64,000 nucleotides of DNA from Acidimicrobiaceae bacterium (GCA_020637295.1 JACJWF010000009.1:62001-126000), one strand, 5' to 3'; positions 20,358 to 29,421 are shown, counted from the stretch's first letter. Numbers and translations: made by a program. Notes: generated by a model not told the origin, from the sequence alone.

Positions 20358-21629
20358 TCAGGCGGCGACGGTCGCGTCGGCCGCCACGTCGGTCCGGCGA
20401 CGGGCCACCAGCAACCAGGCGGCCACCCCGGCGGAGACGTAGACGGCTGCCTGCACGTTGAGCAGGATGCGCACGGGCATGTGGTCCACCAGCACACCGG
20501 TCGCAGCCGTCGCCGCCAGGGCCGCGGCGGCGCCGAGGGCAGAGCTGATGCCCTGGAACCGGCCGAGGACGGCGGAGGGGCACAGGCGCTGGGTGGCCCC
20601 GGTGGAGCCGATCTCCGAGGTGATGTTGGGCAGGCCGCTGAGGGCGAAGAGCACCAGGTAGAGCCAGAGTGCCGTCGTCGCGTGGCTGACGTTGACGAAC
20701 ACGAACGCGACGGTGCCCAGCCCGGCGAACCCCGCCGCCATCAGCCAGACGGGGTCCACGCGGCGGGCCTTCTTCCCCACCAGCAGCGCGGCGCCGATGC
20801 CGCCCAATGCGGCCATCCCGCGGATGATCCCGATGGTGGCCTCGTCGCCGCCGAGGACGTCCACCACGAACGCGATGAACAGCACGGGGAACATGGCGAA
20901 GCCGAACGCGGCGATCGTCTGGACCACCAGTTGGCCGCGCAAGGCGGGGTTGCGGCGGACGATGCGCCATCCGGCGCGCACCCCGCTGCCGTGCTCCCGG
21001 CCATCGACCGCGTCCGGCTCCCCGCCGGTGCCGGCGGGTGGTTGCACGGCCGGGCCGGTGTCCGCACCCCGGACGAACCAGGTGGTGACGGCCACGACGA
21101 GGAATGTCGTGCCGTCCGCCCACACGACCGCCGGCAGGCCGCCGGCGGCCACGGCGATGCCGCCGAGCGGGGCGCCCACCAGCCGGCAGATCGACCCGGC
21201 GCCGCCGTTGATGGCGTTTGCCGTGGTGAGGTCCTCCGCCGCCACCACTCTCGGCACGAGCGCGAACGAGGCGGGGTTGTTGACCTCCCGGATCACGCCC
21301 TGCACGACGGCCACGATCCATGCCGGCCAGATGCGGTCACCGTCGACGGCCAGCAGTGGGAGGAGGGTGACGGCCTGGGCGGCGTTGGAGGCGATCACCG
21401 TGCGGCGCAGGTCCCATCGGTCCACCAGCGCGCCGGCATGCGGGCCGAACACGATGCTGACCGCCAGCTCGAGCAGGGCGATGGCTGCGGTGGCCGTGCC
21501 CGAGCCGGTCTCGGTGTACACGTAGGCGGGCAGCGCGACGGCGAGCAGCCAGTCGCCGATGTTGTTGACCACCTCGCCACCGAGGACGAGCAGGAAGTTG
21601 CGCTGCCGCCACAGGCTGGGAGTCGCCAC
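20358..21629 (-). CDS. MFS transporter (enterobactin/macrolide exporter-like)
   Basis: A 423-residue membrane protein with about 12 hydrophobic helices. NIGDWLLAVALPAYVY and the first-loop ALVDRWDLRRTV recall the EntS/DHA3 group of drug and siderophore exporters. GTG 21629 follows CAGACT by 7 nt. The C-terminus is short and cytoplasmic. Cargo unknown. Confidence 0.82.
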   Translation of the reverse strand: MATPSLWRQRNFLLVLGGEVVNNIGDWLLAVALPAYVYTETGSGTATAAIALLELAVSIVFGPHAGALVDRWDLRRTVIASNAAQAVTLLPLLAVDGDRIWPAWIVAVVQGVIREVNNPASFALVPRVVAAEDLTTANAINGGAGSICRLVGAPLGGIAVAAGGLPAVVWADGTTFLVVAVTTWFVRGADTGPAVQPPAGTGGEPDAVDGREHGSGVRAGWRIVRRNPALRGQLVVQTIAAFGFAMFPVLFIAFVVDVLGGDEATIGIIRGMAALGGIGAALLVGKKARRVDPVWLMAAGFAGLGTVAFVFVNVSHATTALWLYLVLFALSGLPNITSEIGSTGATQRLCPSAVLGRFQGISSALGAAAALAATAATGVLVDHMPVRILLNVQAAVYVSAGVAAWLLVARRRTDVAADATVAA

Positions 21630-21674
21630 GGCCGGCAGTCTGGCACGGCCCGTCCGGGGGCCGGTCGTGAATTC

Positions 21675-22805
21675 CTAGGCCTGGGCGGCCAGGTACTCCT
21701 CGACCGCTTGCACGCCCTGGGCGGGAAAGTTGATGTTCAGCCCCTGGATGCCCTGGTCGAGGAAGTCGCCGTACGCGTCCTGGTTCTCCAGATCCCGGTC
21801 GTTCGGCCACACCCAGATCACGTAGCCGGCGGCGGTGGAGGCGGCGACGAGTTCCGGCGAGATGACGGTGAGGCCGCCATAGACCGGCGGGAGTTGCAGG
21901 ATGCGCATGCCATCGGGCACGGCCGTGCCGTCGAGCACCCAGGCAGTGAGCACGCCGAGGCCGGGTGACACCTCGATGCCCGGCGCGATCGAGTGGAAGT
22001 AGGACACGATCTCGTCGTCGAAGGAGGCGACCACGGACGCCGCTGCCCGACCGGTGTTCTCGAGCACGTCGGCCAACACGTCCGCCGCCGCCCTGGCCAC
22101 GTCGCCGGAGCCCTTGATCTCGATGTTCAGCGGGATGGTCGGGAAGCGCTCGATCAGCATCGTCAACGTCGGCAGCGCGAAGTCGTCGGCGGTGTAGCCC
22201 TCCGGCGGCGGCACGGCACCGGTGCGAATGCCGCGGTAGAGGTACTCGTCGTCCGGGCGGTCGTGGCAGTCGCTGCATGCCGACGTGAACCAGTAGGCAG
22301 CGTCGAGCGGGCTGATGTCGTCGTAGGTCAGGTCGGCGACGGCCCCGGTGCCGCTGGTGTTGCGGTCTACCGTGTCGTCGTGCTGCACCAGCAGTTGGCC
22401 GTCGGCGGTGAGCAGCACGTTGAGATCCAGCATGTCGACCCCGGCCTTGACGCTCTCGCCGAAGGCGAACAGGGTGCTGGCGGGGAACTCGTCCTCGCCG
22501 GCGGTGTGGGCCAGCACGATCGGGCGACCGAGGGCGAGCAGTTCGTCGACGGTCGCGGCGTACTCGGGTGCCGGCTCGGGAGTGGTGGGTGTGTCGGTGA
22601 CGGGGGCAGGCACCGGCGCAGTGGTAGTGGGTGCGTCGGTGGAGCCTGGCTCGGTGGTGGTGCCGGCCGTGGAGGGCGCACCGGTGGTGGCTGCCTCGGA
22701 GCCGCTGTCGTCCGAGCAGCCGGCGACGGCGACGAGCGCCGCGGTGAGCGCGAGGGCGATCCTGCCGGCGGCGCGGCGTGCGGGACGGGGGCGGGGGTGC
22801 AGCAT
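21675..22805 (-). CDS. GDPD-like lipoprotein with altered active site
   Basis: A 376-residue lipoprotein: basic N-terminus, hydrophobic core, lipobox AVAGC (Cys30), a Thr/Pro linker of about 50 residues, then a glycerophosphodiester phosphodiesterase-like TIM barrel. The second catalytic His region QHDDTVDRNTSGTG and NIEIKGSG are conserved. Other positions are not: the usual HRG is HTAG (His100), ENT is AST, and the metal pair E-x-D is Asp127-Leu-Asn129. A CSDC motif follows. It lies 8 nt after the Ig-like lipoprotein on the same strand, so they are probably co-expressed at the cell surface. Confidence 0.75.
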   Translation of the reverse strand: MLHPRPRPARRAAGRIALALTAALVAVAGCSDDSGSEAATTGAPSTAGTTTEPGSTDAPTTTAPVPAPVTDTPTTPEPAPEYAATVDELLALGRPIVLAHTAGEDEFPASTLFAFGESVKAGVDMLDLNVLLTADGQLLVQHDDTVDRNTSGTGAVADLTYDDISPLDAAYWFTSACSDCHDRPDDEYLYRGIRTGAVPPPEGYTADDFALPTLTMLIERFPTIPLNIEIKGSGDVARAAADVLADVLENTGRAAASVVASFDDEIVSYFHSIAPGIEVSPGLGVLTAWVLDGTAVPDGMRILQLPPVYGGLTVISPELVAASTAAGYVIWVWPNDRDLENQDAYGDFLDQGIQGLNINFPAQGVQAVEEYLAAQA

Positions 22806-22813
22806 GAGGCTCC

Positions 22814-24502
22814 TCAGCAACTGGCGGGGCGGTGAAGGGTGAACGAGCTGGTGTCGGTGGCGGTGCCGCCCGGCCCTTCGGCGCGCACGGTGATGGTGAC
22901 GGCGGCGGTCTCCGGCATCGTGCCCGAACCGGAGATCGGCCCGCCACTCGCGGCCCACTGGCCTCCGCCCTGGGGGGAGAGCGTCAGCGTCTGGGTCTGC
23001 CCGCCGGGCAGTTGCACCCTGGCCGTCACGGTGGTGACCTGGCCGTTCGTCCGTGCCTTGACGGTGTAGGTGGTCGGGCGGGTGGGGCAGGAATTGCCCG
23101 CCGCAGCGTCCACGTCGGAGGGCGAGACGGAGGCGTCCACCTGTGGCGCGCCGATGGTGGTTGCGGGGGTCGTGGTGGGGCACGGTGCAGGGCGATGCAC
23201 GGTGAGCGTCGCCGTCGACGTGGCTTCGGTGGCGTCGTCGAACCGCACGCGGGCCTCGACCTCCAGGGTGTTGGTGTCCGCCATCGTGCCGGTGGCCGCG
23301 ATCGGCCCGATGGTGGCTGTCCAGCGGCGGTCGCTCACGCGGGTGACCGGCCACGTGGTGATGGTGCCGTTCGGTGCCCGCGTGCGTACCTCGGCGGATG
23401 TGGTGTCGGCGGACGCGGCCACCTCCACCGCCACGGTGGTGGCGCGCGCCGGGCATGCGCCGTCGGCGGTGGCGTCCACATCCGTGGCCCCCACCGTGAG
23501 GCGAACCCCTCCCGCCGCCGTGCCGTTGTCCGCCTCGTCGCACGGGACGGGGCGGTGCACGGTGAGCGTCGTGGTGTCGGTGAGCACGACGCCGCGGGCC
23601 GTGACCGCGGTGACCGTCACGGGCACGCCGGTGGAGGCGGGCATGGAGGCCCAGGCGTCCACGGCCAGGGTCGTCTGCCACGCGTCCGAGGTGCTGCTCT
23701 GCCGGGTGAGCGCCCGACCGATGGTGGAGCCGTTGGGCAAGGTGAGGGTTGCGTCCACGGCCACGGTGCCGCCGCCAGTGGTGGCAGCCAGCCGTACGCT
23801 GCCCGGCAGCCCGCTGCAGTCGGCGGTGCCCCTGGCGGCGAGCGTGGCATCGGCCGGGTCGGTGCGCACGCGAAGCTCTGGGCCGGTGGCCCTCCGATTG
23901 CGCCGGTCGGCGACGCCGGGGCCGCAGCGTTCCGGTGCCCGCACGGTGAGGTTGCCGTCCGTCGTGAGGGTGGAACCGTCCAGGCGGTGGGCGACGAACC
24001 TCACGTCCACGATCCGGTCCTCGGCCTGGCGGGGCGCGGTGAACGGGCCGATGACACCGTGCCACACCCCGTCGTCGTCGACCCGCATGTCGATGGACGT
24101 CGGGTCGCCACCGGCACGGCGCAGCAGGATCTCCGCCGATTGCACGGCATCCAGTGCCGGCACCGTCACCACGGCGACGGCGGGGTCCGCCGGGCTGCAC
24201 ACGTCGGCCTCGTCCAGGCCGTCCGGAAGGGTCATCCAGATCTCTGTGCCAAGGACCACCACGGCGAAGTCGCCATCGCCCTCACCGTCGGTGGTGGTGC
24301 CACCTGCTGAGGCGCCGTTCGTTGCGGATGTCGTCAGATCGGCGTCGGCGACGGTGGACGCGCCGGTTGCGCCATCGCCATCGCCGCCGCCGCAGGCGCC
24401 CGCCAGCACGGTGACCGCAGCGGCGAGGGTGGCACGAGCCCGCGCCCGGCCGTGCAGCCGGCACGGGGTGGGCCGCGCTGTCAGCCGTCGTTCGCTCCGC
24501 AT
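22814..24502 (-). CDS. Secreted lipoprotein with four cysteine-paired beta repeats
   Basis: A 562-residue protein. A basic leader and hydrophobic stretch end in the lipobox LAGAC, followed by a Gly/Thr linker. The remainder is a set of roughly 100-residue beta-sandwich-like repeats ending in LTVRAPERC, LTVHRPVPC, LTVHRPAPC and FTLHRPASC. Three of them begin with a Cys (CSGLPGS, CPARATT, CPTRPTT) that could pair with the closing Cys. No enzymatic motif. It is probably a structural or binding protein outside the membrane, encoded just upstream of the GDPD-like lipoprotein. Confidence 0.6.
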   Translation of the reverse strand: MRSERRLTARPTPCRLHGRARARATLAAAVTVLAGACGGGDGDGATGASTVADADLTTSATNGASAGGTTTDGEGDGDFAVVVLGTEIWMTLPDGLDEADVCSPADPAVAVVTVPALDAVQSAEILLRRAGGDPTSIDMRVDDDGVWHGVIGPFTAPRQAEDRIVDVRFVAHRLDGSTLTTDGNLTVRAPERCGPGVADRRNRRATGPELRVRTDPADATLAARGTADCSGLPGSVRLAATTGGGTVAVDATLTLPNGSTIGRALTRQSSTSDAWQTTLAVDAWASMPASTGVPVTVTAVTARGVVLTDTTTLTVHRPVPCDEADNGTAAGGVRLTVGATDVDATADGACPARATTVAVEVAASADTTSAEVRTRAPNGTITTWPVTRVSDRRWTATIGPIAATGTMADTNTLEVEARVRFDDATEATSTATLTVHRPAPCPTTTPATTIGAPQVDASVSPSDVDAAAGNSCPTRPTTYTVKARTNGQVTTVTARVQLPGGQTQTLTLSPQGGGQWAASGGPISGSGTMPETAAVTITVRAEGPGGTATDTSSFTLHRPASC

Positions 24503-24521
24503 CCTCGTACCCCAACCCTGC

Positions 24522-25448
24522 CTACTCCGTGTGGCCCGCCAGCTTCGCGTACTCGACGGCGATCGCGGCGGCGGTGGCCGCGTTGTTGCGGACGAGGGCC
24601 AGGTTGGCGGTGAGGCTGCGGCCGCCGGTCCGTTCCCGCACCCGCTGGAGCAGGAAGGGGGTGACGTCCTGGCCGGTGATGCCGTCGCGGTCCAGGTCGG
24701 CCAGGGCGTCGTCGATGACCCCGGCGATCTCCTCCGCAGGCACCTCGAACTCGGCGGGGATCGGGTTGGCGACGCTGACCCCGCTGTGCAGGCCGAGCAC
24801 GTCCCACGCCGCGTGGAGCATGCGGGCGATCGCCGCCGGGCCGTCGAGCCGACGTGGGGCGGGCAGGCCGCTGGTGCGGCTGAAGAACGACGGGAAGTCG
24901 TCGCTGCCGTTGACCACGACCGGCACGCCCAGCGTCTCCAGGTGCTCCAGCGTGAGGCGGATGTCGAGGATGCTCTTCACCCCGGCGGAGACGACGGCGA
25001 CCGGCGTGACGGCCATCTCGGTGAGGTCGGCGCTGATGTCCATCGACGTGGTGGCGCCACGGTGGACACCGCCGATGCCGCCCGTGGCGAACACCCGGAT
25101 GCCGGCCATCGACGCCAGCTTCATGGTGGCCGCGACCGTTGTGGCGCCCGTTGCGCCGGCGGCGAGCAGCCACGGCAGGTCGCGGGTGGTGGCCTTGTAC
25201 ACGCCGCTGACGGTGGCGAGCTGGTGCAGTTGATCCTCGGTCAGGCCGACCAGGCACTCCCCGTCGATGACGGCGATGGTGGCCGGCACGGCGCCGCCGG
25301 CGCGCACGATGCCCTCCACCTCGCGGGCCATCGCCTCGTTCTCCGGGTAGGGCATGCCGTGGCTGATGATCGTGCTCTCGAGGGCGACGACGGGCCGGCC
25401 GGCGGCCAGCGCCTCGGCGACTTCAGGGTGGACGGTCACGGCACGCAC
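24522..25448 (-). CDS. psuG: Pseudouridine-5'-phosphate glycosidase
   Basis: A 308-residue member of the PsuG/IndA family, which splits pseudouridine 5'-phosphate into uracil and ribose 5-phosphate. Conserved segments include VALESTIISHGMPYPEN (catalytic Glu), GVYKATTRDLPWL (Lys), FATGGIGGVHRGA, MDISADLTEMAVTPVAVVSAGVKSILD (Asp and Lys) and ANPIP (Asn). The partner kinase psuK is not in the window. GTG 25448 follows CAGACT (25455-25460, minus strand) by 6 nt. Confidence 0.93.
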   Translation of the reverse strand: MRAVTVHPEVAEALAAGRPVVALESTIISHGMPYPENEAMAREVEGIVRAGGAVPATIAVIDGECLVGLTEDQLHQLATVSGVYKATTRDLPWLLAAGATGATTVAATMKLASMAGIRVFATGGIGGVHRGATTSMDISADLTEMAVTPVAVVSAGVKSILDIRLTLEHLETLGVPVVVNGSDDFPSFFSRTSGLPAPRRLDGPAAIARMLHAAWDVLGLHSGVSVANPIPAEFEVPAEEIAGVIDDALADLDRDGITGQDVTPFLLQRVRERTGGRSLTANLALVRNNAATAAAIAVEYAKLAGHTE

Positions 25449-25464
25449 CCTCCCAGTCTGCCCC

Positions 25465-25510
25465 GGTTGGAGGGTTTCGTGTCCGCCTCCGAGCCGGAAA
25501 CCCTCCGACT
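25465..25510 (-). terminator. Hairpin between the phosphatase stop and the psuG promoter
   Basis: GGAGGGTTTC (25469-25478) pairs with GAAACCCTCC (25497-25506), and four more pairs including wobbles extend it to 25465/25510. The outer arm reaches into the stop codon of the upstream gene. The loop is 18 nt. Confidence 0.5.
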
Positions 25511-27461
25511 AGTACAGGTGGGCGCGGAGGTCGAGGGCGAGGTTGGTGCCGTCGAGGAGGAGGTGGCGGGGGTTGAAGCCGTCCGCCCGCACGGACACGG
25601 CGATGGCCGCCGACTCGACGTCGTTGGGGGTGGGGAAGGCGAACAGCCCGTTGGCGTCGGTGCGCCCGCGGGCCAACACGGTGGGCGTGCCACCGGGTTC
25701 GTGGCTCTCCACGATCACCTCGGCGCCGGCGACGGGCGGCTGGGTGCCGTCGGGCAGCAGATCCAGCTCGCACACCGCCACCCGCCCCGTCCGGCCGTCG
25801 GGCTTGCGCTCCACCTCCACCGCCACGTCCAGCAGCCACACCAGCGGCTCGGCCACAACCGCGGCCATGCCGGCGCGGGTGACGTGGGCCGCCGTGTTGG
25901 CCTTCAGCTCCACCATCTGCGGTGCCATCCCGTGGTCGGCGGTGACGACGAACAGGGTCTCCTCGAACAGGCCGCGCTCGTCCAACGCGGCCAGCACCCG
26001 CCCGATGCGCACATCGGTCTCCGTCAGTGCGTCGGCAAGGCCGTCGCTGTGCGGGCCGTAGTCGTGCCCCGCGCCGTCGGTGACCGCTAGCTCGTGGTAC
26101 ACGAAGCGGGGCGGCGGCAGGTCGTCGCGGCCCAGCAGCTCCACCACCTGGGCCACACCACGGGTGTCCAGCAGGCTCTCGCCGGCGACCGCGGGATGCT
26201 CGGTGGCGAACCTGGGTGTCATGTCGGCGGCGAACTCCGCCGTCAGCGCCTTCACCGTGGACCGGTCGCACAGGTTGCGGCCCTCCAGCACGGCGTGGCG
26301 GGCGGAGCGGCCGAACGGGGCGTGGATGGCGGCGGTCATGCACTCGGGGTCCACACGGTGGAAGGCCTCGGACAGGCTCTCCACCGCGGTCGACGCGAAC
26401 CGCTCTGTGCCGATCTGCAGGCCCTGCGGCGACACGGTCTCCCGGTCGGCGCGCACGTAGTAGCTGGGGTTGACGACGTCGTGGTGCCCGCCCCAGGTGC
26501 CCGTGCCGATGGCGGTGTGGCTGGGCCAGGTGATCGATGGGAAGTTGACGATCGAGCCCCCGTCCAGCACGGCGGCGCGGGCCAGCAGGCGGCGCAAGTT
26601 GGGCAGGCCCTCCGGGTCGCGCGCCAGGCGGTCTTCCAGCTCGGTCTGGTGCAGCCCGTCGCAGAGGAACACGTACAGCCGGCTCGGCTGTGGGCCCCCG
26701 GCGTCCAGCACCTCGTGCGCGGCGCGGCCGTCCTGGCGGGCGAGGTACACGTCGGGCGCGACGCCGCGTTCGCTGGCCACCCGGCCGGTGCCGTCGGCGC
26801 CGTCGATCAGTGGGAAGCCGAGCGCGGCCAGGCACGTCGGTGCGATGTCCACCGAGCGGATGGCCAGCGGGTGACGCCCCCGCCGCACGCCGGGCCCGCT
26901 GAACCACAGTGGGGCCCGCGCCTGGCGGACGTGCAACGACCCGTGGGTGCCGGGCTGGGCGCCGCTGGCCCAGTCCTTCGGGGAGATCGCCAGGTCGGGG
27001 GCGTTGGGGCTGTCGAACAGCTGGGCGACGCGCTCGTAGCCGAAGGGGTAGCTCTGGTGCTCGGGGGCGATGAAGCGGCGCGCCGGGTCGTCGGCATCGA
27101 AACCGCTCGCTGCCGCCGCGGCCCGCTCGGCGTCGATGGTGGCCAGCGCCAGCGGATCCTGGTCAGCGATCGGGTTCTCGCCGAGCACCTCCAGCACCTC
27201 GAACCGCAGCGCCCCGCCGTCGTCCACCAGGCGACGGAACCGGACCATGCCCCGGGCTGACCACACCTCATAGGCACCGTCGGCGCGGTCGTCGGCGCCG
27301 CCGGCCCCACCGTCGCTGCCCGCTCGCCATGTCAGCACGAGGTCCACCTGCGGCCCGACGACGTCGTCCGTGAGCAGGGCGGCGATGGCCCGGTTCCCGC
27401 TCTCCTCCTGATGGCGGTCCAGCCCCTGGCCACCGCTCCGTTCCGGCCCGTGCACGCGCAT
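25509..27461 (-). CDS. Alkaline-phosphatase-superfamily protein with permuted motif order
   Basis: A 650-residue protein. Residues 265-512 hold the phosphodiesterase/phosphatase core: FLCDGL (Asp268), NFPSITWPSHT (nucleophile Thr311), TDGAGHDYG (Asp462, His466) and TADHGM (Asp509, His510). The element that normally closes the fold, a GxHGS His followed by APLWFSGPGV and SVDIAPTCLAALG, is instead at residues 170-216, before the core. The C-terminal 80 residues (PPVAGAEVIVESHEPGGTP and following) look like a transthyretin-like domain. No signal peptide. ATG 27461 follows TACTGT by 7 nt. Substrate unknown. Confidence 0.7.
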   Translation of the reverse strand: MRVHGPERSGGQGLDRHQEESGNRAIAALLTDDVVGPQVDLVLTWRAGSDGGAGGADDRADGAYEVWSARGMVRFRRLVDDGGALRFEVLEVLGENPIADQDPLALATIDAERAAAAASGFDADDPARRFIAPEHQSYPFGYERVAQLFDSPNAPDLAISPKDWASGAQPGTHGSLHVRQARAPLWFSGPGVRRGRHPLAIRSVDIAPTCLAALGFPLIDGADGTGRVASERGVAPDVYLARQDGRAAHEVLDAGGPQPSRLYVFLCDGLHQTELEDRLARDPEGLPNLRRLLARAAVLDGGSIVNFPSITWPSHTAIGTGTWGGHHDVVNPSYYVRADRETVSPQGLQIGTERFASTAVESLSEAFHRVDPECMTAAIHAPFGRSARHAVLEGRNLCDRSTVKALTAEFAADMTPRFATEHPAVAGESLLDTRGVAQVVELLGRDDLPPPRFVYHELAVTDGAGHDYGPHSDGLADALTETDVRIGRVLAALDERGLFEETLFVVTADHGMAPQMVELKANTAAHVTRAGMAAVVAEPLVWLLDVAVEVERKPDGRTGRVAVCELDLLPDGTQPPVAGAEVIVESHEPGGTPTVLARGRTDANGLFAFPTPNDVESAAIAVSVRADGFNPRHLLLDGTNLALDLRAHLY

Positions 27462-27496
27462 GGGGCGGACAGTACCGCCCCGGCCCGGGCGGTGGT

Positions 27497-27937
27497 TCAG
27501 CGGGCCCCCCAGGCGAACGTCTGCTTGAACAACTTCAGGCAGACGAACGCCTCGGCCTCCACCACGTCGTCCCGGCTGCGCAGGCGGGACAGCAGGCGCA
27601 GCAGCTCCTCGTCGTCGTCGGCCACCACCTCGAACATCAGGTCGTAGCGACCGGTGGTGGCCACGAGGTACTCGACCTCGTCGAGCGCGGCGAGCGCGGC
27701 GGCGGTCTCCTCCACGTCGCCGCGCACCCTGGCCCCGACCATCGCCACCCGGCGGACGCCGACGGACAGTGGGTCGGTGACGGCGACGATCTGCATGACC
27801 CCGCCGTCGGTGAGCCGCTGCACGCGCTGGCGGATGGCGCCCTCGGTCAGGCCGACCTCGGCGGCGATGCGGGTGAACGGCATCCGCCCGTCGGCCTGGA
27901 GCAGTTCGATGATCGTGCGGTCGATGTCGTCGATCAT
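27497..27937 (-). CDS. Lrp/AsnC family transcriptional regulator
   Basis: A 146-residue regulator with an N-terminal helix-turn-helix (DDIDRTIIELLQADGRMPFT, EVGLTEGAIRQRVQRL) and a C-terminal RAM/ligand domain (VEYLVATTGRYDLMFEVVADD). Its ATG overlaps the TGA of the aminotransferase gene (ATGA), so the two are coupled. Regulators so placed usually sense the substrate or product of the enzyme and bind its promoter. A set of CTACGA/TCGTAG half-sites lies in front of the aminotransferase. Confidence 0.88.
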   Translation of the reverse strand: MIDDIDRTIIELLQADGRMPFTRIAAEVGLTEGAIRQRVQRLTDGGVMQIVAVTDPLSVGVRRVAMVGARVRGDVEETAAALAALDEVEYLVATTGRYDLMFEVVADDDEELLRLLSRLRSRDDVVEAEAFVCLKLFKQTFAWGAR

Positions 27938-29316
27938 GCGCGGCGGGCGAACTGGTCGCCGACCTCCGTCAGCACGCGGCGCAGCACGGACTCGATGAAC
28001 ACGAACTCCTCCTCGCCGGCGATCAACGGTGGCGAGAGGGTGATGACGGGTTCGCCGCGGTCGTCCGCCCGGCAGATCAGCCCGGCGTCGTACAGGCGGG
28101 GGGAGAGCTCGCCGCGCAGCAGCCAGTCCGCCTGCTCCTGGGTGAACATGCCGCGGGTGGCCTTGTCCGGCACCAGTTCGATGGCGAGGAAGTAGCCGTC
28201 GCCGCGCACGTCGCCGACCAGCGGGAGGTCCAGCAGCCCCTCGATCAGCGACTTGAACCGGCCCTCGTTGGCCCGCACGTGCCCGCAGATGTCCTCGCGC
28301 TCGAACACGTCCAGGTTGGCGTTGGCGACCGCGCAGCTCACCGGGTGGGCGCCGAACGTCTGGCCCTGGAGGAACACGTTGGCGTCGGCGAGGAAGGGCT
28401 CCGCCAGGCGGTCGCTGAGGAGCATCCCGCCGAGGGGGGAGTAGCCGCTGGTGACGCCCTTGGCGAATGTGATGATGTCCGGCTGGTAGCCGTAGCGGAT
28501 GCTGCCGAACATCTCGCCGAAGCGGCCGAACGCAGCGATGACCTCGTCGCTGACCAGCAGCACGTCGTACTCGTCGCAGATCTCGCGCACCCGCTGCCAG
28601 TAACCGTCCGGCGGGGTGAACGCGCCGCCGGTGTTCTGCACGGGCTCCATGAACACGGCGGCCACCGTGTCTGGGCCCTCCATCTCGATGCGCAGCGCGA
28701 GGTCGTCGGCGCAGCGCAGCGTGCAGGCGCCCAGGTTCATGCAGTCGTTGCAGCGGTAGCGGTACGGGGTCTGGACCTTGATCGCGCCGGGGACCAGCGG
28801 CTCGAACGGGGCCTTGATCGACGGCACGCCGGTGAGGCTGAGCGCACCCATCGAGGTGCCGTGGTAGGCGAGGTAGCGGCTGACGACCTTGTGCTTCATC
28901 GGCCGGCCCTGCAGCTTCCAGTACTGGCGGGCGAACTTGATGGCGCTCTCCACCGCGTCGCCGCCGCTGGGTGTGAAGAAGACCCGGTTCAGGTCGCCGG
29001 GGGCGTACTCCGCCAGGCGGTGGGCGAGCGTGGCTGCGGGCTCGTGGGCGAAGCTCCACACGGGGAAGTAGGCGAGGGTCTCGGCCTGGGCGCGGGCGGC
29101 CTCCGCCAGTTCGGCGCGGCCGTGGCCGACCTGCACGGTGAACAGACCGGACAGGCCGTCGAGGTAGCGCTTGCCATGGGCGTCCTCCACATAGCAGCCG
29201 TCGCCGCGCGTGATGACGGGAACCTCGTGGGCGGCGTACGCGCCCAGCGTGGTGAAGTGCATCCAGAGATGACGTGCGGCGAGTTCGGAGGTGGCCAGTT
29301 CGGAGGATGAGGGCAT
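27934..29316 (-). CDS. Class III aminotransferase (omega-amino acid type) with a Cys4 insertion
   Basis: A 460-residue PLP enzyme. Seen are the N-terminal RYLDGLSGLFTVQVGHG, cofactor-binding TPSGGDAVESAIK, SDEVIAAFGRFG and the Schiff-base Lys286 in ITFAKGVTSGYSPLGG. It probably transfers the amino group of a diamine, beta-alanine-like or gamma-aminobutyrate-like substrate to an oxoacid. Between residues 189 and 202 four cysteines (C-x2-C-x5-C-x3-C) could bind a metal. Co-transcribed with the AsnC regulator. Confidence 0.85.
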   Translation of the reverse strand: MPSSSELATSELAARHLWMHFTTLGAYAAHEVPVITRGDGCYVEDAHGKRYLDGLSGLFTVQVGHGRAELAEAARAQAETLAYFPVWSFAHEPAATLAHRLAEYAPGDLNRVFFTPSGGDAVESAIKFARQYWKLQGRPMKHKVVSRYLAYHGTSMGALSLTGVPSIKAPFEPLVPGAIKVQTPYRYRCNDCMNLGACTLRCADDLALRIEMEGPDTVAAVFMEPVQNTGGAFTPPDGYWQRVREICDEYDVLLVSDEVIAAFGRFGEMFGSIRYGYQPDIITFAKGVTSGYSPLGGMLLSDRLAEPFLADANVFLQGQTFGAHPVSCAVANANLDVFEREDICGHVRANEGRFKSLIEGLLDLPLVGDVRGDGYFLAIELVPDKATRGMFTQEQADWLLRGELSPRLYDAGLICRADDRGEPVITLSPPLIAGEEEFVFIESVLRRVLTEVGDQFARRA

Positions 29317-29331
29317 AGCAGAATCCGATGT

Positions 29332-29359
29332 TCGTAGTCGATTGCTACGAGGATCGTAG
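29332..29359. promoter_or_regulatory. Candidate AsnC/Lrp operator
   Basis: Half-sites TCGTAG (29332-29337), CTACGA (29345-29350) and TCGTAG (29354-29359), forming overlapping palindromes with N7 and N3 centres. They lie 16-43 bp before the aminotransferase ATG, whose operon ends with an AsnC gene, and about 60 bp before the divergent hydrolase start. Confidence 0.45.
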
Positions 29360-29421
29360 CCTCCAGCGCTCGGATGGCGCGACCGGCCGGCGCAGCATGG
29401 CCGTGGCCTAGCCTCGCGGCC

